Shown here piece by piece: positions 1-6,172 of a DNA stretch of 7,226 nucleotides. The stretch is from assembly GCA_937988885.1 (NCBI GenBank), contig CALKHR010000037.1, positions 1 to 7,226 on the forward strand. The letters are read 5' to 3'. How positions within the stretch are numbered: the stretch's first letter is position 1; each line of letters opens with the position of its first letter. The notes under the pieces were generated by a model. It saw only the letters and a list, made by a program, of their open reading frames with translations. It did not search any database and had not been told where the DNA came from. Source of the stretch: an uncultured Roseiflexaceae bacterium (lineage in GTDB: Bacteria; Chloroflexota; Chloroflexia; Chloroflexales; Roseiflexaceae). The position numbers and the translations under genes were made by a program.

Positions 1-628
1 ACCGGAGGCTGCTGCCGAGCCTACCGCTGAGGTCGCCGCACCGGAGGCTGCTGCCGAACCCGCCGCTGAGGTCGCCGCACCGGAGGCTGCTGCCGAGCCT
101 ACCGCTGAGGTCGCCGCGCCGGAGGCCGTTGCCGAGCCTACCGCTGAGGTCACCGCGCCGGAGGCTGCTGCCGAGCCTACCGCTGAGGTCGCCGCACCGG
201 AGGTTGTTACCGAGCCTACCGCTGAGGTTGCCGCACCGGAGGTTGTTGCTGAGCCTGCTGCTGAGGTTGCCGCACCGGAGGTTGTTGCTGAGCCTGCTGC
301 TGAGGTCGCCGCACCGGAGGTTGTTGCTGAGCCTGCTGCTGAGGTTGTCGAGGCCGTGGCAGAGGAGGCGAAGCCAAAGCGCCCGCGCCAACGCCGCAAG
401 CCCGCCGCCAAGGCTGAGGCCCCAGCAGCGGAGGTTGCTGAGGCATCGCAGGCCGAGCCTGCCGCCACCGAAGCACCAGCCGCCGAGGCGAAGCCAAAGC
501 GCACCCGCCGCAAGAAGGCGGAGCCGACTGCCGAGGCTGTGGCCGAAGCGCCAGCTGCCGCCGAAGCACCAGCCGCCGAGGCGAAGCCAAAGCGCACCCG
601 TCGCAAGAAGACCGAGAGCGCTGAGTAA
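1..628 (+). CDS. C-terminal part of a protein with a Pro/Glu/Ala repeat tail and basic KPKRTRRKK modules (5' end outside window)
   Basis: The frame is open from the left edge (first whole codon at base 2) to TAA at 626-628, so only the last 208 residues are visible and no catalytic domain can be seen. Residues 1-117 are nine 13-residue repeats of the type PEAAAEPTAEVAA, changing to PEVVAEPAAEVAA in the last four. After that, acidic Ala/Glu/Pro stretches alternate with three basic clusters: KPKRPRQRRK and two copies of KPKRTRRKK. The protein ends TESAE. This composition is seen in disordered tails that bind nucleic acid, for example the C-terminal arms of RNase E/G, some DEAD-box helicases and H1-like proteins. 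An Rne/Rng-type ribonuclease is my preferred guess, but that is inference. The frame is chosen because it alone gives a regular periodic protein and ends just before a strong terminator. The two other long frames here read as Arg/Leu- or Gln/Pro-rich shadows. Confidence 0.8.
   Translation, partial: PEAAAEPTAEVAAPEAAAEPAAEVAAPEAAAEPTAEVAAPEAVAEPTAEVTAPEAAAEPTAEVAAPEVVTEPTAEVAAPEVVAEPAAEVAAPEVVAEPAAEVAAPEVVAEPAAEVVEAVAEEAKPKRPRQRRKPAAKAEAPAAEVAEASQAEPAATEAPAAEAKPKRTRRKKAEPTAEAVAEAPAAAEAPAAEAKPKRTRRKKTESAE
2..352 (+). repeat. 39-bp in-frame tandem repeat, nine units
   Basis: Nine head-to-tail 39-base units start at 2, 41, 80, 119, 158, 197, 236, 275 and 314. Each encodes 13 residues of the pattern P-E-(A/V)-(A/V)-(A/V/T)-E-P-(T/A)-A-E-V-(A/T/V)-(A/E). 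Units 1-5 carry EA(A/V)AEP and units 6-9 carry EVV(A/T)EP. Neighbouring units differ by only a few bases, and units 7 and 8 by a single one, so the array looks recently expanded. It is already in full register at the left edge and probably continues upstream. There are no spacers, so it is not a CRISPR array. Confidence 0.95.
468..610 (+). repeat. Direct repeat of a basic module (468-517 and 561-610, period 93 bases)
   Basis: Bases 468-517 and 561-610 are identical except for one position (C508 versus T601). They encode EAPAAEAKPKRTRRKK twice, 31 codons apart. A shorter third match (365-382, encoding EAKPKR) precedes the first diverged basic cluster. The pattern points to in-frame duplication of an Ala/Glu linker plus a Lys/Arg-rich binding patch within the tail of the truncated gene. 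Confidence 0.9.
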
Positions 629-637
629 GCTCATTCC

Positions 638-668
638 AAAGGGGCACGCCTAGGTGTGCCTCTTTCTT
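638..668 (+). terminator. Intrinsic terminator after the repeat-tail gene
   Basis: Bases 638-650 can pair with 653-665 over 13 positions (two of them G:T wobbles), around a CTAG-type tight turn. The right arm runs into a T-rich stretch (663-668). It starts ten bases after the TAA of the upstream gene, as expected for a Rho-independent terminator. The trpF start codon is only 12 bases past its end, so it may also serve as a leader hairpin for trpF. Confidence 0.8.
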
Positions 669-679
669 GCTTCAAAATC

Positions 680-1327
680 ATGACAACCGTTAAAATCTGT
701 GGCCTACGCACCGAAGAACACGCACTGGCCGCACTTGAGGCTGGTGCTGATTTTCTTGGATTTATCTTCGCTCCATCACGTCGGCAGGTGCAACCCGAAA
801 CGGTTGCCTCGATCGTCGCCGCAGTGCGCGCCGCGCCTGGTGGCGATCGCATCCGCTGTGTTGGAGTATTCGTCAACGAATCTGCTGAACGAATGGTCGA
901 AATCGCTCGCATTGCTGGCCTCGATACGCTACAATTAAGTGGTGACGAGCCCATAGCGATTCTCGATACGCTTCGGCAACTCGCTCCCGATCTCGAAGTC
1001 ATCAAAGCGCTTCGCCTCACAGGCTCCGACGATGAAGTCCCCTGGCTCGATGCTCCAGTATCGATCCGACTCTTGATCGATGCGCATGTACCGGGCAGCT
1101 ACGGCGGCGCAGGCGTCGTGGGCGATTGGCAACAAGCGGCACAATTGGCACGTCAACGGCAGGTACTGCTGGCAGGCGGCCTACACCCAGGCAACGTCGC
1201 CCAAGCGATTGCAGAAGTGCAACCGTGGGGTGTCGATGTCAGTAGCGGCGTTGAAACAGAGGGCACCAAAGATAGCGCAAAAATCCGTTCATTCATCGCA
1301 ACAGTACGCGCTATTGAAACGTCGTAG
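680..1327 (+). CDS. trpF: Phosphoribosylanthranilate isomerase
   Basis: TrpF catalyses the Amadori rearrangement of N-(5'-phosphoribosyl)anthranilate to the carboxyphenylamino-deoxyribulose phosphate in cytosolic tryptophan biosynthesis. The 215-residue product has normal family length and the full set of (beta/alpha)8-barrel signatures. These are VKICGLR at residues 4-10 with the general-base Cys7, the ADFLGFIFAPSRR segment, VGVFVNES, LQLSGDE, and LLIDAHVPGSYGGAG with the catalytic Asp. The phosphate-binding LLAGGLHPGNV and the final GVDVSSGVE complete the set. An in-frame GTG at 656 would add eight residues but lies in the right arm of the terminator, so ATG 680, giving the usual short MTTVKICG start, is preferred. 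No good Shine-Dalgarno sequence is visible. No other trp gene is present, so trpF is solitary here, which is common outside classical trp operons. Confidence 0.97.
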   Translation: MTTVKICGLRTEEHALAALEAGADFLGFIFAPSRRQVQPETVASIVAAVRAAPGGDRIRCVGVFVNESAERMVEIARIAGLDTLQLSGDEPIAILDTLRQLAPDLEVIKALRLTGSDDEVPWLDAPVSIRLLIDAHVPGSYGGAGVVGDWQQAAQLARQRQVLLAGGLHPGNVAQAIAEVQPWGVDVSSGVETEGTKDSAKIRSFIATVRAIETS

Positions 1328-1352
1328 CATTCAAACGTCCTATTCGCAAAGC

Positions 1353-1381
1353 TGAATGGAGCGTTGGATAGCCTCCATTCA
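1353..1381 (+). other. Hairpin in the trpF-phosphoesterase gap
   Basis: Bases 1353-1361 pair perfectly with 1373-1381 (9 bp) around an 11-base loop, 25 bases after the trpF stop. No T-run follows, so it is a weak terminator candidate. It might instead stabilise the 3' end of the trpF message or mark a processing site. The 74-base gap shows no clear promoter. Confidence 0.45.
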
Positions 1382-1401
1382 TACAGGTGTAGACATCAAC
1401 T

Positions 1402-2886
1402 GTGCAGAGACTCCGCTGGATTTTAAGGTGGGCCATACGGCTCACGATAGCTGCGGTGGTAGTGCGAAAGCTTTTGATCTACCTTCGCCGCGTGTTGATT
1501 TTTCCTACAACCGACTCAACACCACCAATCACCGAGGAGCAAGTCGCTCCACGGATGCGTCGGCTGATCGTGAGCGATCTGCATATGAGCATCGCGGATC
1601 GTCTCGATGATTTCGATGCCGACGATGAATTTGTTGAGTTCATTACCACCTATGCGATGGGCTCAGGCCCGACCGAATTGATTCTGGCGGGCGACACCAT
1701 CGAGTTCCTCCAAGTGCGCCTGTCGGAGATCAACGACTACGATTGGTCGGAAGATGCTGCGGTGATCCGCCTTCGTGCGGTGATCCAGGCGCATCCCAAA
1801 GTGTTTGAGGCTTTGCGCACGTTCGTCGCGCAGCCCGAGAATCAGTTGACGATCCTGATCGGGAACCACGATTTCGAACTACACTACTCTGCGGCCAAAC
1901 AACTCCTGTACGAAACCTTGAGCCTAGCGTACGATGATCCGCGCTTACGCTTCGGCATAACATACGAGGGTGGTGGCATCTATATTGAACATGGCAACCA
2001 GTTCGATGAATGGAATCGTTTCATTCATTTCGAGGGCATCAGTGCACCGTTTGAGGTTGTGCGTGGCACGCGGGTTGTCAAAGATGTCATCAATATGCTG
2101 GAGGAGGATAGCCTTGAGGTTGCGCCGCTGATCGACAATGTGAAGCCAACCTCAGCGTTCTTCTGGTATCTGCTCTCGTTGTCGCGCTTGCGCGATCCGG
2201 CAGTGCGGCGGTATGTCGCCCGAGGGTTGATCCGGCTATTCCGCAGTGAGGCGCTGCCGCTCTCGTACCATACGAAGCCGATGTTACGCGTGCGCGAGGA
2301 GTTATTGGGGGCACCGGGCCAAACGCTTGAACGAGAGTTGGCGCTCCAGACACTCTACGATGCCGATCCAGAATTACGTAAAGTTGTTGCAGCTTCGCAC
2401 GGTGGCGTTGAGCCACAGATTCAGCTGCGCCGTCGGTTTATTGGGCATACGGCGGCGTTAGGCAAAACGCTCTCCCGCTATTTGTACAACGAGGGAGAAC
2501 CGACCGATCAGGCGCTCGCACAGATCGAGGACGAAGCGAAACAGCAACTGCGCTTGGAGATCCGGCAGTTCCGCAACGCTCTGCAACGCGGTATGGCCAT
2601 ACGCGCCTCCGAGGCGGCGCATCGGCACAATACGGTCTTTGTGTGCGGCCACTCGCATTTAGCTGAGGTTGTACCCTTTAACGAGCGCCAAACGTATTAT
2701 AATATTGGGACCTGGACGCTGATCATTCAAGATATTACAACCAACCGTTATCAAACACAACGCTTTCCTTTCCTGGAAGTATGGTATCCTGATGACAGCG
2801 ATATTCCTCAAGCGCAGTTACTCGTCTGGCGAAACGCCAATGAAAAGCCTAAGCCCTGGGTTTCTTCGACCGAAACGAAGGAGTAG
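1402..2886 (+). CDS. Calcineurin-like metallophosphoesterase with N-terminal hydrophobic anchor and large insertion
   Basis: This is a predicted binuclear-metal phosphohydrolase of 494 residues; the substrate is unknown. The metal-site motifs appear in order: SDLHMS (Asp59, His61), AGDTIEF (Asp98), IGNHDFE (Asn155, His156, Asp157), IEHGNQFD (His197) and CGHSHLAE (His417, His419), followed by YYNIGTWT, which closes the beta sandwich. The spacing DLH-GD-GNHD-HG resembles LpxH-like and YfcE-like phosphoesterases. However, about 215 mainly charged, helix-rich residues lie between HGN and GHSH, where small family members have only a short loop. Residues 6-34 are hydrophobic with interspersed Arg/Lys, suggesting an in-plane membrane anchor. 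The GTG start at 1402 has an AGGTG 12 bases upstream. ATG 1555 would give MRRLIVSDLHMS, a classic family start without the anchor, but its nearest purine-rich site is 15 bases away, so the choice is unsettled. LpxH-type lipid hydrolysis is only a guess. Confidence 0.88.
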   Translation: MQRLRWILRWAIRLTIAAVVVRKLLIYLRRVLIFPTTDSTPPITEEQVAPRMRRLIVSDLHMSIADRLDDFDADDEFVEFITTYAMGSGPTELILAGDTIEFLQVRLSEINDYDWSEDAAVIRLRAVIQAHPKVFEALRTFVAQPENQLTILIGNHDFELHYSAAKQLLYETLSLAYDDPRLRFGITYEGGGIYIEHGNQFDEWNRFIHFEGISAPFEVVRGTRVVKDVINMLEEDSLEVAPLIDNVKPTSAFFWYLLSLSRLRDPAVRRYVARGLIRLFRSEALPLSYHTKPMLRVREELLGAPGQTLERELALQTLYDADPELRKVVAASHGGVEPQIQLRRRFIGHTAALGKTLSRYLYNEGEPTDQALAQIEDEAKQQLRLEIRQFRNALQRGMAIRASEAAHRHNTVFVCGHSHLAEVVPFNERQTYYNIGTWTLIIQDITTNRYQTQRFPFLEVWYPDDSDIPQAQLLVWRNANEKPKPWVSSTETKE

Positions 2887-2937
2887 GAAGTTACTACACG
2901 CCACTCATCCCTACTCACACTGTTCTTAATGACCAAT

Positions 2938-2945
2938 AAGGAGGT
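2938..2945 (+). promoter_or_regulatory. Near-perfect Shine-Dalgarno site fixing the start of the Trm112-like gene
   Basis: AAGGAGGT lies seven bases upstream of ATG 2953. It therefore selects that codon over the in-frame ATG at 2929, which lies upstream of the site and has no ribosome site of its own. It is the strongest ribosome binding site in the window. Confidence 0.9.
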
Positions 2946-2952
2946 TGTACCT

Positions 2953-3300
2953 ATGAAAGGGTTTTTACGTTTACTCGGTCTTGCAGCGCTGATTGGCTTT
3001 GGGGTTGTGCTCTATCGGGCATTGAAGACATACCGCGAAGATAGCCTGTTCGATCTCGGTTCCGCGAGCGCTCCCAGTGGCAGTTTCGGCGGTGAGCGGC
3101 ACGGTATCAGCCCAGAACTGCTCGAGATCTTGGCAGATCCCGGCGATAAGGGCCCAGTCGAACTGATGACCGATGCAGACGGCAAGGAGTGGTTGGTGAA
3201 CCGCCGCAACGGCTACCGCTACCCAGTCGAGGATGGCATCCCGATCATGCTGCTCGATGAGGGCGAGAAGCACAAGGACGAGAGCTTGATCACCGGCTAA
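2953..3300 (+). CDS. Membrane-anchored Trm112/UPF0434-like protein lacking the zinc cysteines
   Basis: The 115-residue protein begins with a single membrane segment (about residues 4-21, LRLLGLAALIGFGVVL core), then a basic/acidic stop (RALKTYRED) and a Ser/Gly linker. From residue 56 it follows the Trm112/UPF0434 (YcaR-like) pattern: LLEILADPGDKGPVEL, then NGYRYPVEDGIPIMLLDEGE. In the known family the first segment reads LLEILxCPxCKGxL and carries metal-binding cysteines. Here those positions are Asp62 and Asp65, and the third family Cys is also absent, so zinc binding by the usual site is impossible. Trm112 proteins act as small partners that stabilise methyltransferases, but no methyltransferase is next door and the partner is unknown. 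The gene follows the phosphoesterase by 66 bases and ends at a strong terminator, so the two may be co-transcribed. Confidence 0.82.
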   Translation: MKGFLRLLGLAALIGFGVVLYRALKTYREDSLFDLGSASAPSGSFGGERHGISPELLEILADPGDKGPVELMTDADGKEWLVNRRNGYRYPVEDGIPIMLLDEGEKHKDESLITG

Positions 3301-3324
3301 ACTCATTCATCTCATACACCTCAA

Positions 3325-3359
3325 AGGGGCCGTTCGTATGATGCGAACGGCCCTTCTTT
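3325..3359 (+). terminator. Intrinsic terminator after the Trm112-like gene
   Basis: Bases 3325-3336 pair with 3344-3355 (12 bp with one G:T) around a seven-base loop, and the T-rich tail TTCTTT follows. It sits 24 bases after the stop codon and isolates the phosphoesterase/Trm112 block from the kinase gene. Confidence 0.9.
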
Positions 3360-3441
3360 GCTGCATACTGAAAGAAGATACACTATTCCAAATGGATAGC
3401 GCTGCCAAACCTCTATCATGTGAATACAACGAAGAAACAAC

Positions 3442-3550
3442 GTTTATTGCAGTAAACAAACAATCGTGACAGCATCCATAGCCACGTGACTGCTATAATC
3501 CTACGCAACACAATCGTAGACACGTAGAGCCTGCTTTATAAGGGGTTCCA
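3442..3550 (+). promoter_or_regulatory. Promoter and operator-like region of the kinase gene
   Basis: The 250-base gap 3301-3550 holds the terminator above and then this control region. TGCTATAAT at 3491-3499 is a consensus extended -10 box. The best -35-like hexamer, GTGACA at 3466-3471, is 22 bases away, too far for a normal sigma-70 promoter, so the extended -10 may work alone or with an activator. Upstream, 3442-3457 is an imperfect 16-base palindrome (GTTTA arms) resembling an operator. CGTGAC occurs twice, at 3465-3470 and 3485-3490, exactly 20 bases apart. CGTAGA occurs twice near the expected transcript start (3515-3520 and 3523-3528). A purine-rich AAGGGG at 3540-3545 ends five bases before ATG 3551 and serves as its ribosome site. 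Confidence 0.6.
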
Positions 3551-6172
3551 ATGAACTGCCCAATTTGCACGGCAACACTCCGCGACGATTCTCGCTTCTG
3601 CCCAGTCTGCGGGGCAAATATTACGAATGCCACCACGGGCCGCCTCAAGGTTGGCCGCACCCTAGCCGGGCGCTATCAAATCGTACGGTTGATTGCACGG
3701 GGCGGAATGGGCGCAGTGTATCTCGCCACCGATCAACGCCTCGACGATGTGCAAGTCGCAGTCAAAGAGATGTCGAGCATCTACAGCCCTGGCGATACGG
3801 CAGCCTTCGCCCAAGCAGTCGCCGACTTTCGGCGCGAAGCCGCTATGCTGGCACGCCTCTCGCACCCCAACCTGCCCCGCGTGTTCGACCGCTTCGAGGA
3901 GGAAGGCAAACAGTTCCTGGTGATGGAACTCGTCGAAGGCAAAACGCTCCGCCAAGTCCTGCTCGAACGTGGCGGGCAGATCGAGCTCAACGAACTGCGC
4001 GGCTGGGCGCTGCAACTCTGCGATGTGCTCGGTTATCTCCACAAACAGCAACCACCGATCATCTACCGCGATCTCAAACCCTCGAACGTGATGCTGCGCC
4101 CCGATGGTCGCCTCGCGCTGATCGACTTCGGCATCGCGCGCTTCTACAAGCCCGGCCAAAACGCCGACACCGCGATCTACGGCACCATGGGCTACGCGGC
4201 GCCCGAACAGTACGGCGAAGGGCAGAGCGACCAACGCACCGATATCTACGCGATGGGCGTGCTGTTCTACCACGCGCTCACCGGCTACGATGTCACCAGC
4301 ACACCGTTCCGCCTGCCACCCATCCAACGGCTGCGCCCCGACCTGCCGCCCCACGTCGCCAATCTGATCACCCGCAGCATCGCTCTCGAACCAAACGATC
4401 GCTTCAGCAGCGTCGATGAGATCGCGGCCCAACTGCGCCAAATCACCGATACCAGCGCAATTACGGCACAGCCCGAGCCACAGACCACAAAGCGCCAATC
4501 GGGCATGCCGATCTGGGCCTTTATCGGCGTGCTCGTGTTGATCATTGGCCTCGTGGGGGGCACCTTTCTAGCACTTAACAACCGCTCGCCATCGCAGATC
4601 GCCACCCCGCCGATCAGCGCAACAACCGAATACACGCCCACCGCAGGAGCACAGCAAGCACCCACTGCACAACAACAATCTACCCCAATCGAGAACACCG
4701 TCTCAGTCGCGCTGCCGCCCGACATGCTGCTCGTACCCGCCGGGATCTTCACCATGGGCGCAGACAACGATAGCGCCACGGCCCCCGCGCACAGCATCAA
4801 CATCAGCGCGCCCTTCCTGATCGAACGCACCGAAGTCACCAACCGCGCGTATCGGGCCTGTGTCAATGCGGGCATCTGCCAACCGCCAACTCAGAACAGC
4901 TCGCTCACCCATGACGATTATTTCACCAACACCGCCTACGACAACTACCCAGTCGTCAACGTCACCTGGCAGCAAGCCCGCGACTTCTGCGCCTGGCGAG
5001 GGCGCCGCCTGCCCACCGAGGCCGAATGGGAATACGCCGCCCGTGGCAGCGATGAACGGTCCTATCCCTGGGGCGAAACCTGGAACGAAAACAACCTACG
5101 GCTCACTGGCGCAGAACTCACCAACGACCTCGTCGCCGTCGGAAGTTACCCACAGAACGCCAGCCCCTTCGGCGCGCTCGACATGGTCGGCAACGTTTGG
5201 GAATGGACCAGCAGCCGCGACCTGCAATACCCCTACGCCGCCGGAGATGGCCGCGAACTCACATCGATCGGCGGCAGCCGCATCGTGCGCGGCGGCGCGT
5301 GGGGCACCGACTCAACTAACGCCCGCACCACCACCCGCGATTCGCAAGACCCCAACTACGCTAACTGGAACCTTGGCATCCGCTGCGCGGCAGATCTCCC
5401 CACCCTCACCGCGAACATCCTGCCCGATGATCTCCTCACGCCCCCTGAGGGCATGGTCGCCGTACCGGGCGGCATCCTGGTCATGGGCAGCACCCGCGAG
5501 CAGATCGAACAATGGAGCAACGAGTATGGCTGGGAACTGATGATCGGCGAAACGCCACAAAGCATCGTCACCATCGGCCCCTTCCTGCTCGATCGCACCG
5601 AGGTCACCAACCAGCAATACGCCGCCTTCATGGCCGCAACCGGGCACCCAGCGCCATCCAACCCGTTCAACCCAAATGAACTCAACATCTGGCGCGACGG
5701 CACCTTCCCGCCCGACCTTGCCGACCATCCAGTCGTCAACGTCACCTGGCACGATGCCCGCGCCTACTGTGCCTGGGCGGGCGGGCGATTGCCCAGCGAA
5801 GCCGAGTGGGAATGGGCGGCGCGCGGGCCGGAAGGCTGGCTCTGGCCCTGGGGGAATACCTTCGAGCAAACGCGCCTCAACAGCAAAGAGAGCGACATCA
5901 GCACCACCCAATCTGCCGATAACAATCCCGACGGCGCAAGTTGGGTCGGCGCGCTCAACATGGCGGGGAACGTATGGGAATGGACATCATCGCTGGCCTG
6001 GCCATACCCCTACAACCAAATCGACGGGCGGGAGGACGCCAACAGCAACGGCTCGCGTCAGATACGCGGCGGCTCGTGGTACGACACCTACATCGCCGGG
6101 CACACCAGCAACCGCAACCCGTTCGACGCCAACCTTGCCAACGTCAACGTCGGCTTTCGGTGCGCCCGCTAG
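3551..6172 (+). CDS. Transmembrane Ser/Thr protein kinase with zinc-ribbon N-terminus and two extracytoplasmic FGE-sulfatase-like domains
   Basis: This 873-residue Hanks-type kinase probably senses an external signal and phosphorylates cytosolic proteins. Residues 3-20 form a zinc ribbon (CPIC...CPVC). The kinase domain spans about 42-298: Gly loop ARGGMGAVY (49-57), VAVK Lys72, helix-C Glu96, YRDLKPSN (catalytic Asp174, Asn179; Tyr replaces the His of HRD), DFG Asp192 and APEQYG at 218-223. The core is therefore complete and probably active. One membrane helix follows (about 319-342), then a Thr/Pro/Gln-rich linker (343-385). Two FGE-sulfatase (SUMF1/DUF323) domains follow at about 387-613 and 633-873. 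Each has FLxxRTEVTN, PVVNVTW, RLPxEAEWE, GALxMxGNVWEW, RGG(A/S)W and a final G(I/F)RCA. Neither has the cysteine pair of catalytic FGE near the C-terminus, so a binding role is likelier than formylglycine formation. Chlamydial Pkn1 is a known kinase/FGE-domain relative. The gene stands alone between a terminator and a structured gap. Confidence 0.95.
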   Translation: MNCPICTATLRDDSRFCPVCGANITNATTGRLKVGRTLAGRYQIVRLIARGGMGAVYLATDQRLDDVQVAVKEMSSIYSPGDTAAFAQAVADFRREAAMLARLSHPNLPRVFDRFEEEGKQFLVMELVEGKTLRQVLLERGGQIELNELRGWALQLCDVLGYLHKQQPPIIYRDLKPSNVMLRPDGRLALIDFGIARFYKPGQNADTAIYGTMGYAAPEQYGEGQSDQRTDIYAMGVLFYHALTGYDVTSTPFRLPPIQRLRPDLPPHVANLITRSIALEPNDRFSSVDEIAAQLRQITDTSAITAQPEPQTTKRQSGMPIWAFIGVLVLIIGLVGGTFLALNNRSPSQIATPPISATTEYTPTAGAQQAPTAQQQSTPIENTVSVALPPDMLLVPAGIFTMGADNDSATAPAHSINISAPFLIERTEVTNRAYRACVNAGICQPPTQNSSLTHDDYFTNTAYDNYPVVNVTWQQARDFCAWRGRRLPTEAEWEYAARGSDERSYPWGETWNENNLRLTGAELTNDLVAVGSYPQNASPFGALDMVGNVWEWTSSRDLQYPYAAGDGRELTSIGGSRIVRGGAWGTDSTNARTTTRDSQDPNYANWNLGIRCAADLPTLTANILPDDLLTPPEGMVAVPGGILVMGSTREQIEQWSNEYGWELMIGETPQSIVTIGPFLLDRTEVTNQQYAAFMAATGHPAPSNPFNPNELNIWRDGTFPPDLADHPVVNVTWHDARAYCAWAGGRLPSEAEWEWAARGPEGWLWPWGNTFEQTRLNSKESDISTTQSADNNPDGASWVGALNMAGNVWEWTSSLAWPYPYNQIDGREDANSNGSRQIRGGSWYDTYIAGHTSNRNPFDANLANVNVGFRCAR
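4949..5751 (+). repeat. Internal duplication of the FGE-like domain (offset about 780 bases)
   Basis: The two FGE domains are colinear at an offset of 259-260 codons across PVVNVTW, GNVWEW, RGG and G(I/F)RCA, with hardly any net indel. At DNA level, 4949-4971 and 5729-5751 are identical over 23 bases (encoding VVNVTW and flanks). Flanking sequence has diverged, so this is an older tandem domain duplication with locally conserved codons rather than a recent copy. Confidence 0.85.

Noticed and set aside
2..352. CRISPR-like periodic repeat
   Set aside because: Units are contiguous with no spacers, are not dyad-symmetric and are in frame with a coding region.
129..653. Long open frames on both strands (129-653 +, 216-647 -) inside the repeat array
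   Set aside because: They stay open only because a 39-base unit is a multiple of three and preserves every frame. Their products are Arg/Leu/Pro- or Gln/Pro-rich with no fold signature, while frame 2 gives the coherent Pro/Glu/Ala and Lys/Arg tail.
656..679. GTG 656 as the trpF start
   Set aside because: It lies in the right arm of the terminator, has no ribosome site and adds residues absent from the usual TrpF N-terminus.
843..850. GCGATCGC octamer (cyanobacterial HIP1 motif)
   Set aside because: I noticed it only here, inside trpF; one copy in 7 kb is not the HIP1 abundance expected of a cyanobacterium.
2929..2952. ATG 2929 as the start of the Trm112-like gene
   Set aside because: The strong AAGGAGGT at 2938-2945 is properly spaced only for ATG 2953.
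3565..4498. Long frames overlapping the kinase domain (3565-4419 + and 3662-4498 -)
   Set aside because: Both are shadows of the C-ending codons of the kinase gene, whose complete catalytic motifs fix the true frame.
4709..6172. True formylglycine-generating enzyme activity and sulfatase maturation role
   Set aside because: Neither domain has the catalytic Cys pair in its C-terminal segment, and no sulfatase gene is nearby.
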